A DNA stretch of 64,000 bases from Lachnospiraceae bacterium (GTDB lineage Bacteria; Bacillota; Clostridia; Lachnospirales; Lachnospiraceae). The stretch covers positions 1 through 64,000 of the forward strand of contig JAFTAP010000078.1 in NCBI GenBank assembly GCA_017455525.1, given 5' to 3'. Below the pieces are notes generated by a model. It saw only the letters and a list, made by a program, of their open reading frames with translations. It searched no databases and was not told the origin of the DNA. Below are positions 18,057 to 26,530 of the stretch, in pieces. Numbering within the stretch: the first letter of the stretch is position 1; every line of letters starts with the position of its first letter. Both the position numbers and the translations under genes were made by a program.

Positions 18057-19276
18057 TTTACAACAATCCTATACGGTAAAAATAAAACTATAATAAGTAT
18101 ACATGCTAACAGATTTGTAGTATACCTATACAGCGATGAAAAAAAGGCTACTATTATACTTGTATATAATACAATGGAGACACCCACAAAACTATATTGC
18201 TTTCTACTAATTTTGTAATCAACTATCGCACATATCAGACCTGTAAAAAGCATTAGTAAATAGGTCCCCAGGAATGAATAATCCCTGAGCAAATGCTTAA
18301 ATACCGTAAATACATTTGTACTTAAATCATCATAAACCATAACAAACTCACCATGTTCCTGAGCCTTAATTCCTAACACTCGAAACAGACATGAAAACGT
18401 ATTAGCTCCTAATTCTATTGAATAATCGTATAAGGATTCGAGCCAAATGTTAAGCGCACTAAATGGTCCGATAAGGTAAGATATCATTATTCTCTTAAAC
18501 TCAACTGCAACGTCCATCGTTCCTTTATGACGAAAGAAATTTACCCCCGTAAAGAAAACCAGCAGGCCAGCTAATAAAACGATGCCATAAAACAATTTCT
18601 TATGATTAATCTTTTCTTTTAAATACCTTAACCCTGTTAAATAACCGGCAATCCAAAAAGCCATTCCAAAAACTAATGTAGCCTTTGTATTTGTCAAAAC
18701 TGTTTGAAACATAACAAGTAAAAGATTGATAAAATGAGCTTTCCTTTTATTTATCACATAAAAAAAACCATTATATCCGCAAGTCGCGTATACTATTGCA
18801 TTAACTATTCTGTTGAAAACAGGCAGTATCTCTTCATTTCCGGAATATCTTGCTTTCGATACGGCATTCATACTATTCATAAGGTTTTCTACACTGCGAA
18901 ATGACGATGCTGAAAACCCCAGACTGTTAAATAAAACTACAACTCCAATAACATTTAAGCAAATAACTGCCGTATTCCAATATGGAATCTCTTTTTCGCA
19001 TTTCTTTTCCGCCTGTGAAAGCCCACAATTCACACTGATACACGGCAATCTGTAATCCTGAAGTGACGATACAAGTATATACATAATTGTAAATATGCTG
19101 GAACAAAGAAGAATGAAGCTAAATGCATCAATACTTTTGGGGAGATGTAATACGCATGCGGCAAAAGACAGGAAAAACCAAATAGCGTTGAATACTACTG
19201 CAGAGTTCAACTGCATATCTGTTAAGTAAGATACTATACATAAAAACAATAATATAATACATACGATAAAATACAC
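18053..19276 (-). CDS. Wzy-like O-antigen/capsule polymerase
   Basis: A 407-residue polytopic protein with about eleven hydrophobic segments and one larger loop around residues 235-320 containing RHKGTMDVAVEFKRIM, IGPFSALNIWLES and YDDLSTNVFTVFKH. This is the layout of O-antigen polymerases, which join flipped repeat units outside the membrane. Like most Wzy proteins it has little sequence signature, so the call relies on topology and on lying between a GT2 gene and the flippase of the same block. It is very AT-rich, as usual for wzy genes. Confidence 0.7.
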   Translation of the reverse strand: MYFIVCIILLFLCIVSYLTDMQLNSAVVFNAIWFFLSFAACVLHLPKSIDAFSFILLCSSIFTIMYILVSSLQDYRLPCISVNCGLSQAEKKCEKEIPYWNTAVICLNVIGVVVLFNSLGFSASSFRSVENLMNSMNAVSKARYSGNEEILPVFNRIVNAIVYATCGYNGFFYVINKRKAHFINLLLVMFQTVLTNTKATLVFGMAFWIAGYLTGLRYLKEKINHKKLFYGIVLLAGLLVFFTGVNFFRHKGTMDVAVEFKRIMISYLIGPFSALNIWLESLYDYSIELGANTFSCLFRVLGIKAQEHGEFVMVYDDLSTNVFTVFKHLLRDYSFLGTYLLMLFTGLICAIVDYKISRKQYSFVGVSIVLYTSIIVAFFSSLYRYTTNLLACILIIVLFLPYRIVVK

Positions 19277-19307
19277 TTTATGGTTTTCCTCAATTTCTCA
19301 GTGATTC

Positions 19308-20126
19308 TCAGTATTTCGCTCTTTTATTTTCGTAATAATAAATAACCGAATCCCTTTGTATGCTGTTCTCATCTATGTTCGATATTTTAATAGAGCCATC
19401 TTCCTTATGCTCTACCTTTATTGAATCTACCATTATAGTATTTACATGATCTTTCTCGAACCTATGAGCTAAATAAGCCTCTTCAGAAAACAGGAACATT
19501 TTTTCATCATATAATTTTTCGTAATTATAAATCAACGCTCTGCTGAACAGAATAAAACTCCCGTGTCCAGCGTATACTTTCATTTCATTCCTTCCGGTTA
19601 ATCTCATAAAAAACAAGCCCGTCTCTCTCAGAATTTTGTTTACGGCATAACCAAAATAACAAAGCAATACTATCTTTTTTTTCATGCCAAAATATATCAT
19701 CCATTCTGCCGGCGGATTTTTTACGATCCAATATGGATTCTGGTTCTTGTGACGTATAGTTGTGATCCTGGGAGAAACAGCAATCGGAACATTGGTATCG
19801 AAACTCAAATCAACAAACTCTTTAATGATGACATCCGGATTTGAAATAATGACGTAATCAAAGCAATACTTCTGTCTAATGTAATCAATACCGGCATTAT
19901 TACCATATCCATAGCCTTTATTCTCCACAGAGATAAAATCTGCATCATTAACTTGAGCTATATCGGAAAACTTTTTCTCTGTAATTTGATCATAGAAACT
20001 ATTTACCATTACTACTTTATATTCACTTACGTTTTTTCTTATACTGGAAATACATTCTTCTATATCTTCTGTATTTTTGTATACAAGGATGCAAAACACA
20101 TATTTATAAAACTGTTTACTTTCCAT
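19308..20126 (-). CDS. GT2 glycosyltransferase (rhamnosyltransferase-like)
   Basis: A 272-residue GT-A enzyme. It opens FCILVYKNTEDIEECISSIRK, has ENKGYGYGNNAGIDYI and then DYVIISNPDVI, the Asn-Pro-Asp version of the metal-binding DxD usual in rhamnosyl- and related transferases. AGHGSFILFSRALIY and MFLFSEEAYLAHRF complete the acceptor side. It probably adds one sugar of the repeat unit on the cytoplasmic face. It is the first intact gene of the block that ends at the left edge of the window; the next gene upstream is about 350 bases away. Confidence 0.8.
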   Translation of the reverse strand: MESKQFYKYVFCILVYKNTEDIEECISSIRKNVSEYKVVMVNSFYDQITEKKFSDIAQVNDADFISVENKGYGYGNNAGIDYIRQKYCFDYVIISNPDVIIKEFVDLSFDTNVPIAVSPRITTIRHKNQNPYWIVKNPPAEWMIYFGMKKKIVLLCYFGYAVNKILRETGLFFMRLTGRNEMKVYAGHGSFILFSRALIYNYEKLYDEKMFLFSEEAYLAHRFEKDHVNTIMVDSIKVEHKEDGSIKISNIDENSIQRDSVIYYYENKRAKY

Positions 20127-20157
20127 GCTTAACTGATCCTAAGTCCTTCACAATGGT

Positions 20158-20382
20158 TTATGCCCCGCTATCATCGTATCCCTGCTGATGATCCCTCGTC
20201 CCATTTAAATATTGATCCCCATAGATGTCACCGAAATGCTACGCCAACAACGAATCGAAATCCATGTCCGATATTCCTGCAAGGAACTGATATTCCCTCT
20301 CTCTGGCCCTCTCATGATCCCTGCTCTTCTTTACGGTATACTCAAATTCTCAAAGCACCAATGACTTACTCCCCCCTATCAT
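20158..20382 (-). pseudogene. Possible decayed short reading frame in an otherwise empty stretch
   Basis: The 351-base gap between the GT2 gene and the UDP-sugar dehydrogenase has no intact gene. One minus-strand frame reads like protein but carries two stops: MIGGSKSLVL-stop, then EFEYTVKKSRDHERARERE, then YQFLAGISDMDFDSLLA-stop, then HFGDIYGDQYLNGTRDH and a final stop. The charged, non-repetitive composition suggests a remnant and not chance, but I recognise no family. It could be leftover of a gene lost when the two glycan blocks were joined. Confidence 0.3.
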
Positions 20383-20416
20383 ACATACCTGCTATATTTC
20401 ATTTTGCCATGAGTTG

Positions 20417-20481
20417 ATAGCTCTAACTATCATAATTCGACTTGTACAACTTCTACAAGTCGAGCAAATAATAAGAGCTAT
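20417..20481. terminator. Nested hairpin after the UDP-sugar dehydrogenase gene
   Basis: cgacttgta at 20438-20446 pairs with tacaagtcg at 20454-20462, and an outer stem atagctct (20417-20424) pairs with agagctat (20474-20481), which overlaps the TAG of the dehydrogenase. There is no strong T-run, so it could be a weak terminator or an RNA-stabilising stem. Confidence 0.45.
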
Positions 20482-21803
20482 AATCTCCACCATTGCAAAC
20501 CAGACGCTTTCAAATCTTCAACCTTATATAGACCTTTAACATCTATGAGAACCTTCTCATCATCTGGCACATCAAACCTATACATTTTTTTTATGTCATC
20601 CAAGCTCATAACCTTAAACACCTCATGAGCAACGGCAACTATCACACAATCGACATCGTGAACTTCTTCAAGTTTAGTAATTGTAACCCCGTACTCAAGC
20701 ATGGCTTCCCGCTCATTAGCCCAAGGATCTACAACAACCGGATTAATAGTAAAGCGATTTAACTGCTTGATGATATCATCAACTTTACTATTTCTTGTGT
20801 CCGGGCAGTTCTCCTTAAAGGTAAGGCCCAGAATAACCACCTTGCTCTTCTTGGGAGCCTGACCTGCTTTAATCATTTTGCGAATAGCTGCATCAGCAAC
20901 GTAAGCTCCCATGTGGTCATTCACAATACGACCATTGAGGATAATCTGACTATGGTATCCAAGTCTTTCTGCCTCATAAGTAAAGTAATATGGGTCAACA
21001 CCTATGCAATGGCCACCTACCAGTCCTGGTCTAAAGCCAAGTGCATTCCATTTGGTATTCATACCATCCACAACTTCATTAGTATCAATATTCATGCGGT
21101 CGAATACCATGGCAAGTTCATTCATGAATGCTATGTTAATATCGCGTTGACTATTCTCCACAACCTTGACTGCTTCAGCGGTACGAAGATTTGACACCGG
21201 ATGGGTACCTACCTCTATAACAATGTCATAAACAGCCTTGATTTCTTCTAAAGACTCCTTATCAATACCAGATACAATCTTATGGATATTCTCAAGTCTA
21301 TGAACCTTATCACCTGGGTTTATTCGTTCTGGAGAATATCCCACCTTAAAGTCGGTTCCACACTTAAGCCCCGATTGTTTTTCAAGAATAGGTATACACA
21401 CATCTTCTGTACAACCTGGATATACAGTTGATTCGTACACAACGATAGAACCTTTGGCAAGATTCCGTCCAACTATTTCAGATGCACCGATGACAGGAGT
21501 AAGATCTGGTGTGTGATCAACATTTACCGGGGTAGGAACTGCAATTATAATGAATTTTGCTTTTTTTAATTCTGTCTCATCTGTCGTAAACAGTATCTTT
21601 GTATTCCTGATCTCTTCATTTCCCACTTCGTTAGTTGGATCAATCCCAGATTTATAAAGCTCAATCTTCTCCTTGTTAAGATCAAAACCTATTACATCTA
21701 ACCCCTTTTTAGCAAACGCATGCGCTATGGGCATACCGACATACCCAAGGCCTACAAGAGCCAAATATCCTTTTTTGTTTACAAGATTTTCAAATAGTGA
21801 CAA
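20478..21803 (-). CDS. UDP-N-acetyl-hexosamine 6-dehydrogenase (TviB/WbpO type)
   Basis: It oxidises the C6 hydroxyl of a UDP-N-acetylhexosamine to the uronic acid with NAD. LALVGLGYVGMPIAHAFAKKG is the NAD-binding start, GLVGGHCIGVDPYYFTY carries the catalytic cysteine, and GLTFKENCPDTRNSKV opens the C-terminal UDP-binding domain. The motif set is that of UDP-GlcNAc/GalNAc dehydrogenases and not UDP-glucose dehydrogenase. I choose a TTG start at 21803 because AAGGAG lies six bases before it and relatives begin at this point (MSLFENL); upstream ATGs at 21824 and 21857 lack a binding site and deepen the overlap with the GT2 gene. With TTG the overlap is 14 bases. Confidence 0.88.
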   Translation of the reverse strand: MSLFENLVNKKGYLALVGLGYVGMPIAHAFAKKGLDVIGFDLNKEKIELYKSGIDPTNEVGNEEIRNTKILFTTDETELKKAKFIIIAVPTPVNVDHTPDLTPVIGASEIVGRNLAKGSIVVYESTVYPGCTEDVCIPILEKQSGLKCGTDFKVGYSPERINPGDKVHRLENIHKIVSGIDKESLEEIKAVYDIVIEVGTHPVSNLRTAEAVKVVENSQRDINIAFMNELAMVFDRMNIDTNEVVDGMNTKWNALGFRPGLVGGHCIGVDPYYFTYEAERLGYHSQIILNGRIVNDHMGAYVADAAIRKMIKAGQAPKKSKVVILGLTFKENCPDTRNSKVDDIIKQLNRFTINPVVVDPWANEREAMLEYGVTITKLEEVHDVDCVIVAVAHEVFKVMSLDDIKKMYRFDVPDDEKVLIDVKGLYKVEDLKASGLQWWRL

Positions 21804-22581
21804 GTTGTTCTCCTTCACGCACATATTCTCTATAATGATATTTTTTCCAAATTCCATGAATAAGATTATTTAATGTAAGAACGGTTGACATTAGTGGATT
21901 CATTCCCTGTCCAATTCTAAACAACGCATAATGCCATTTTATTAAATTAAACTTACTCCCACTGGAAATAGACCCATCATGCTTAATATAAAAGGATAGA
22001 CATTCAGGTAACCGATAGGCATCACTCTTCTCTATTACCCTGAGCCACATTGCATAATCATTATTCTTTTTCAAATCTGGAATTTGAATCAAACCCACCT
22101 TTTCTCGTTGATACATCACAGTAATCGTTGAGAAATAGCAGTAGTTAAACATAACTCTTTTGTTTACTTTATCCGGACCCGTGTTAATATATGGAAGCCA
22201 TTTTCCATTCTCACATATTCTATAATCTGTGTAAGTAAAAGAGTATTGGTTATCATTCATGAACTCTAGTTGCTTCTCTAGTTTTTCATGACTCCAAACA
22301 TCATCGCTGTCTAAAAAAGCTATCCACCTTCCTTTTGCCTCTCTTAATGCGTAGTTCCTAGAAACTGCAGCCCCAGAGTTCTTTTCATTCTGAAACAACT
22401 TTATCCGCGGCTCTTTAAACTCTTTGATAATAAAAATAGAATCATCAGTAGAACAATCATCTACTATTAAGAGTTCCCAGTTATCATATGTCTGATTTAT
22501 TACCGACCTTATTGAATCACCAATATATTGTGCCGTGTTGAAACACGGCATTACTATTGAAACAAGTCCATAATCCTTCAT
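21790..22581 (-). CDS. GT2 glycosyltransferase
   Basis: A 263-residue GT-A enzyme of the WcaA/SpsA type. LVSIVMPCFNTAQYIGDSIRSVINQTYDNWELLIVDD is the nucleotide-binding start, FLDSDDVW is the metal-binding DxD, and LRVIEKSDAYRLPECLSFYI is the usual acceptor region. It probably adds one sugar of the repeat unit. It is coupled to the dehydrogenase gene, which starts inside its last codons; its ribosome binding site for that gene is within its own coding sequence. Upstream 184 bases to the acyltransferase show no gene. Confidence 0.87.
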   Translation of the reverse strand: MKDYGLVSIVMPCFNTAQYIGDSIRSVINQTYDNWELLIVDDCSTDDSIFIIKEFKEPRIKLFQNEKNSGAAVSRNYALREAKGRWIAFLDSDDVWSHEKLEKQLEFMNDNQYSFTYTDYRICENGKWLPYINTGPDKVNKRVMFNYCYFSTITVMYQREKVGLIQIPDLKKNNDYAMWLRVIEKSDAYRLPECLSFYIKHDGSISSGSKFNLIKWHYALFRIGQGMNPLMSTVLTLNNLIHGIWKKYHYREYVREGEQLVTI

Positions 22582-22765
22582 AAACAGTTTCCATTAGTCT
22601 CTTATTGTGTTAATAGAGTAACTAGAACGTTTTCATTCTCTGCCTCTCGATAATGCTTAAAACGTCACTTTATCAACGAAAATTACACATGGTTTGAAAT
22701 CGAACAACTAATCTTTCAATATTTTGCAGTATTGTATGATGGTATTATTACAGAGAGCAATTCAT

Positions 22766-23284
22766 TCATTGCTGATCTCTTGTGATTTTTGTAATCCGGC
22801 ATGGTACTCCCACTGCTGTTGCCCCATCTGGTATATCTCTATTTACCAATGAACAAGCGCCAATTATTGCTCTGTTGCCTATCCGAACTCCGTTTCCCAT
22901 CCCGTCAATATTCTTACTAATCACATTGGCTTTCATCCCAATATATGCGTCGTCTTCTATAAGAATGGGATAATGCTTTTGATTCCTTCCATGACAGGCA
23001 AAATAGACGCCATAGGAGATGGTCACATTATTGCCTATGGTCAATAAGTCATAGCACATATCATCCAGATAGCATCTCATACCAATAAATACATTCTTGC
23101 CAATCTTAAAACCACAGAGGCGATATAGCAGAATTCTTATATTATTAAAAACGCAATTCGGTGCTATAACCTGACATACCCATTTCCGGAGAGGTTTGCC
23201 TATTATTGTGAGAATCGAATAATCGTAATAATAAGGTGCCGGCTTTCCATTAACTTTTTCGTATGCATATTTGAGCAACTTCAT
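22766..23284 (-). CDS. Left-handed beta-helix O-acetyltransferase (WcaF/maltose-acetyltransferase-like)
   Basis: A 172-residue hexapeptide-repeat enzyme. Repeats run from FKIGKNVFIGMRCYL through LLTIGNNVTISYGVYFACHG and DDAYIGMKANVI to VRIGNRAIIGACSLVNRDIPDGATAVGVPCRI; the histidine in ACHGRNQ is the likely base. Such enzymes O-acetylate sugars of surface polysaccharides with acetyl-CoA. It lies between the GT2/dehydrogenase pair and the truncated phosphoglycosyl transferase, and would form one transcript with it if that gene were intact. Confidence 0.82.
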   Translation of the reverse strand: MKLLKYAYEKVNGKPAPYYYDYSILTIIGKPLRKWVCQVIAPNCVFNNIRILLYRLCGFKIGKNVFIGMRCYLDDMCYDLLTIGNNVTISYGVYFACHGRNQKHYPILIEDDAYIGMKANVISKNIDGMGNGVRIGNRAIIGACSLVNRDIPDGATAVGVPCRITKITRDQQ

Positions 23285-23383
23285 CCTTAATATGCCTCCA
23301 GAAGACTCACAGCCTTATTTTGCAAACGTCATAAACATTATTTTGACATCGGATCTAAAACTAAAACAAACATTCCCGGACGT

Positions 23384-23839
23384 CTATAAAACCCCCTCCA
23401 ACTCTTCAGGCGGCTGGGGAATACCCGGGAGTTTTTTCCAACTCCTGCTATCTCCGCTCAACACCGCTTCAACGGTCATTCCTATAAGCCGGAAGTACAT
23501 CACAATACTCTTGTGTTTAACGTACCACGCCTCAAGCTGTCCCTTATACGGATGGATAGTCTCAAAGTAGAACTCATCTTTCTCTTCGTGAGTAGCGAAG
23601 TTTTGTAATATCTCTTCTTCATTTCGGAATACAATACTACCGATCCCACTCAATCCCGGTCTTGATTCTCTTAAAACCGTCCTGACTTCTTCCGGATACT
23701 CTTTATACTCCTTGAGCACCAACGGCCTGTACCCGATCACACTCATGTCGCCTTTTAATATATTCAGCAGCTGCGGCAACTCATTGATCTTGGTCTTCCG
23801 AAGAAATCTGGTTCTTCTCTTTATTGTGGGTTCTTCTCT
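23384..23839 (-). pseudogene. C-terminal fragment of a phosphoglycosyl transferase, cut near an insertion sequence
   Basis: The 131 residues from NELPQLLNILKGDMSVIGYRP to the end match the second half of the intact enzyme at 28070-28756 (shared LRKTKINELPQL, YPEE, GLSGIGSIVFRNEEEILQ, and YKHKSI/YIDHKSI-like stretches). The frame stays open upstream for about 20 codons and then meets TAA inside a duplicated 19-base sequence. The N-terminal membrane helix and the catalytic Asp-Glu region are missing and are not found on the far side of the insertion sequence. It therefore cannot initiate a repeat unit. Confidence 0.85.
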
Positions 23840-23847
23840 TTATTGTG
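23810..23847. repeat. Exact 19-bp tandem duplication at the insertion-sequence border
   Basis: ggttcttctctttattgtg occurs twice head to tail (23810-23828 and 23829-23847). The first copy is contiguous with the truncated phosphoglycosyl transferase frame, the second with insertion-sequence DNA. It may be a duplicated IS end or a slippage product. Confidence 0.9.
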
Positions 23848-24222
23848 GTGATATCTCCATTTATGTTGGTGAATCACCAACATATCTAAGAGAACTCCTC
23901 AGTTTGATAGTGTTTCACAAATATCTTCTAAATTTCCCGGTGTTTTTTGTGTATCCCCATTTTTTCTTGTAGTTCTTCTCATTTTGTTGGGGATTGTAGG
24001 AATTTCACCGGTCCCGTTCATAACCGCAGAGTCCATTCTGATGTATCATTTCATTTGCAAACAACAAAAAGCACACGCAAGCATGACTCCGCGGTCATGA
24101 ATGAAGTCGGCTCTTTTTCTCTTTATTCAGTTCTCTCTTTTCACTTTTCTTAAAATCTCCAAGCTCATTCCACCTGCCAGCCATTCCTGCGTGTGCTACT
24201 AAACACAAGGAGGATTTTTATT

Positions 24223-25560
24223 ATGTTTATCGTTCCTAAGAATGTTCAGAACCGTCTCGCAAAGCTCCCTGCTGAGCTCCGCATCACACGCTACGAGTCC
24301 CATCAGAACTGCGATGAGATATTCGTGGAGATCCCCAAGCCCACGGTCCAGCCCTGCCCTCACTGCGGCTCTGAGCACACCGTCATAAAGGATCAGGGAC
24401 GCATGCGCACAGTCAGACACCTCTCCTACGGTGGACAAGGTCTCCTCATAACCTTTCATCACAGGCGATACGTGTGCAGGGACTGCAGGCGTTCATTCCA
24501 GGAGCCTGTCTACTGGATACTCGACAGAACCCGTATCACCGTCTCCCTCTATCTCGACATATGCCGCGAACTCCAGACTACTTCCTCCATCAAGGACATA
24601 GCTCTGCGCAATGCCGTCACGCCCGCAATCGTGAACCATGTCCTTGAGGAGATCCCTTTCGGTCCGCCTTCCTTCCTGCCATCCACCCTTTGCATCGATG
24701 AGTTCTCCGGCTCAGCGGGCTACTGGGACAAGGTTAATTACAGATGGGTTGTCACCGACTACCACTGCAATCTTGCAGATGGTGACAACGGATGCGTCAT
24801 TGACGTGCTGCCCTCTCCCAACAAGGACTTCCTGTTGGAATACTTTTACGCCTTTAATCCCATGGAACGTAAGAATGTGCGATTCTTCTGCTGCGACATG
24901 CGCTCCGGCTTCCTCACGCTCGCTAAGACCGTGTTCCCCGGTGTGACCATCTGTATAGACCCCTTCCATGTCGTCAAGCTCCTTTCGGATAATGTCACCT
25001 CGATACGCCGCGCACTGCAGCGCGAATACCGTATCAGCGGTGACGATACCACTTATAAGCTCTTAAGAGGCTCCGCCAGGCTCCTGACTACTTCTGAATA
25101 CAATCAGGGCGTTTACTGGAGCGGAAAACGCATAGAGGAAAATAAGGAGCGCCTCGACTCCGTTCTCGCCTTATCCGATGAGCTTTCCGACGCTTACCAG
25201 GCTTACCAGCAGATGATACACATCGTCCATATGTCATCGTATCAGCAGCAGCGCCTCTTCCTTGGTGACTGGCTTGGCACCTTCTCCGGATCTCCTTATG
25301 AGTCCGTTAAGCACTGCGCTAACACCGTGCGGCATAACAAAAGCTATATCCTCAATGCCTTCCATTACGGAAAGAGCAATGCCGTCTGCGAGGGCCTCAA
25401 CAATAAGATAAAGATCCTCAAGAAATGCGGCTATGGCGCCCACAAGTTCGAGAACTTCAGGAAGCGTATACTCCTCGCCTGCGATCCTTATAAGCAGGTC
25501 GTCGAGAACTACACCGTATTTGCTGAAAAAGCTACAACAGAAAAGGAGGCTATGTCATGA
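24223..25560 (+). CDS. ISL3-family transposase
   Basis: A 445-residue DDE transposase. The N-terminal zinc finger (PCPHCGSEHTVIKDQG, then CRDCRRSF) is followed by a helix-turn-helix (SIKDIALRNAVTPAIVNHVLEE) and an ISL3 RNase-H-like catalytic domain with LCIDEFSG, VIDVLPSPN, FFCCDMRSGF and ICIDPFHVVKLL, ending with AVCEGLNNKIKILKKCGYGAHKFENFRKR. AAGGAGG eight bases before the ATG at 24223 fixes the start; an in-frame upstream ATG has no site. It appears complete. Its GC content is higher than in the flanking glycan genes. Confidence 0.93.
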   Translation: MFIVPKNVQNRLAKLPAELRITRYESHQNCDEIFVEIPKPTVQPCPHCGSEHTVIKDQGRMRTVRHLSYGGQGLLITFHHRRYVCRDCRRSFQEPVYWILDRTRITVSLYLDICRELQTTSSIKDIALRNAVTPAIVNHVLEEIPFGPPSFLPSTLCIDEFSGSAGYWDKVNYRWVVTDYHCNLADGDNGCVIDVLPSPNKDFLLEYFYAFNPMERKNVRFFCCDMRSGFLTLAKTVFPGVTICIDPFHVVKLLSDNVTSIRRALQREYRISGDDTTYKLLRGSARLLTTSEYNQGVYWSGKRIEENKERLDSVLALSDELSDAYQAYQQMIHIVHMSSYQQQRLFLGDWLGTFSGSPYESVKHCANTVRHNKSYILNAFHYGKSNAVCEGLNNKIKILKKCGYGAHKFENFRKRILLACDPYKQVVENYTVFAEKATTEKEAMS

Positions 25561-25811
25561 AACACTTGTCTGTCACCAAAATGAACCACGTGCTGCTGGA
25601 TTCCCTCTCGGATGCTCCTTTCGATGATCTTGCAGCCACCGACTTTTCCGGGAACATTGAGCTGTACTCTTTTGACAGCTTCCGCAGGCTTTACAATGAT
25701 GCCGTGGAGTCCATGCTCTCTTACCGGCGTCTGGCTGAATCTCTTGAGGAGAAGGCCATTCATTATGAAGCGCTGTATGAGGATGCCATGCATCAACTCC
25801 ATGACATGTGA
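25557..25811 (+). CDS. Small accessory protein of the insertion sequence, unknown
   Basis: An 84-residue acidic protein overlapping the transposase stop by ATGA, hence translationally coupled. It contains MNHVLLDSLSDAPFDDLAATDF and a helical C-terminus (YNDAVESMLSYRRLAESLEEKAIHYEALYEDAMHQLHDM) that could form a coiled coil. I recognise no family. The coupling suggests a transposition partner or a dimerising cofactor, but this is inference; ISL3 elements usually carry only a transposase plus varied passengers. Confidence 0.6.
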   Translation: MKHLSVTKMNHVLLDSLSDAPFDDLAATDFSGNIELYSFDSFRRLYNDAVESMLSYRRLAESLEEKAIHYEALYEDAMHQLHDM

Positions 25812-26052
25812 ATTTTGTGCAGCTTGTACAACATGAAAGGATGTGATGCTTCCTTTAAGTCATTAAAATAAGACCCTCTTATTGGGTCTCCAGACTGCTC
25901 TCACTTTTCATAAGCCTTTCCTTTTTCCTGTCTTTTTAATAACCTTATATGGACAGGCTTATTCAGTTACGCCTTTTTAACGTTTATCCTATACTTAATT
26001 CCTCCTAAACCCTCGTATTATCTATATCTTTAGCCTATTGTCACCAACATTT

Positions 26053-26322
26053 TTAGAAGAGCCGGTAATCATCATCAAAGATGTGCACCATAATCCGGTC
26101 AATATAGGCCTCAGCTCCGCCACGCTCCTTAATTCTTACATCAGCCTCGTAAGCTCTCAGTCCGTTTCTAATAGGGTTCACAGATACAATCAAACTGGGC
26201 TGTCCTTCTACCACAGTCCACGATGAAGTAGTCTTAAAGAAAAATTGCGAAAGTGTCTCAGCAGAAGCTGAAGAAGTAAAAAGAAGTACTACAAGCAACA
26301 TTGCTGCAAATCTTTTAAACAC
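26053..26322 (-). CDS. Small secreted protein, unknown
   Basis: An 89-residue protein with a clear signal peptide: MFKRFAAMLLVVLLFTSSASA, with cleavage likely after ASA near residue 21. The mature part has alternating strands (SWTVVEGQPSLIVSVNP, YEADVRIKERG) and ends IDRIMVHIFDDDYRLF. It starts at GTG with GGAG ten bases before. No family is recognised. It is the first gene after the insertion sequence and stands apart from the aminotransferase operon, from which a repeat-rich 200-base gap divides it. Confidence 0.5.
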   Translation of the reverse strand: MFKRFAAMLLVVLLFTSSASAETLSQFFFKTTSSWTVVEGQPSLIVSVNPIRNGLRAYEADVRIKERGGAEAYIDRIMVHIFDDDYRLF

Positions 26323-26393
26323 TCACAATCGTCTCCATTCGATTTTTGTTCAATGCGAGCCCTTTACTCAGCTAACGGCAGATACGATGTGAC

Positions 26394-26530
26394 CCCTCAT
26401 GCATATCCAGCAGATGCACATATACGCCCTCATGCATATCCAGCAGATGCGTATCTACAGTCCTAATGCATGTCCAGCCGATACGGTATCTCCCAATCTA
26501 CGCTCCTCATGCACATGCAACCGATTTATA
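26394..26530. repeat. Four degenerate tandem repeats of about 34-42 bp
   Basis: Units start at 26394, 26428, 26462 and 26504. The first two share cctcatgcatatccagcag plus atgc; later units drift (cctaatgcatgtccagcc, cctcatgcacatgcaacc). The tract fills the gap between the secreted-protein gene and the aminotransferase stop, and its last unit runs into the aminotransferase 3' end. Confidence 0.75.

Larger units (their letters stand above)
23828..25876 (+). mobile_element. ISL3-family insertion sequence with an accessory gene (ends approximate)
   Basis: The element carries a transposase and a coupled 84-residue gene. A candidate right end is the reverse complement of 25858-25876, starting gggtcttattttaatg; a similar start gggttcttctctttattg is at 23828 on the left, with about 13 of 18 aligned positions agreeing. 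ISL3 ends commonly begin GGxTCTT. Flanking tttattgt and tcttattg are similar but not identical, so a clean 8-bp target duplication is not shown. The 390 bases before the transposase hold hairpins at 23862-23882 and an inverted pair agcacacgca/tgcgtgtgct around 24070-24198. Confidence 0.6.

Noticed and set aside
22582..22765. A small gene between the GT2 and acyltransferase genes
   Set aside because: AT-rich DNA with no frame preceded by a ribosome site; nothing seen.
23830..24222. The missing N-terminus of the truncated phosphoglycosyl transferase upstream of the transposase
   Set aside because: No minus-strand frame there has the reentrant helix or the RIGKGGK/FRSM motifs; the DNA looks like insertion-sequence leader.
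26341..26530. A CRISPR array
   Set aside because: The four repeats are degenerate, have no spacers of constant size and no cas gene is nearby.
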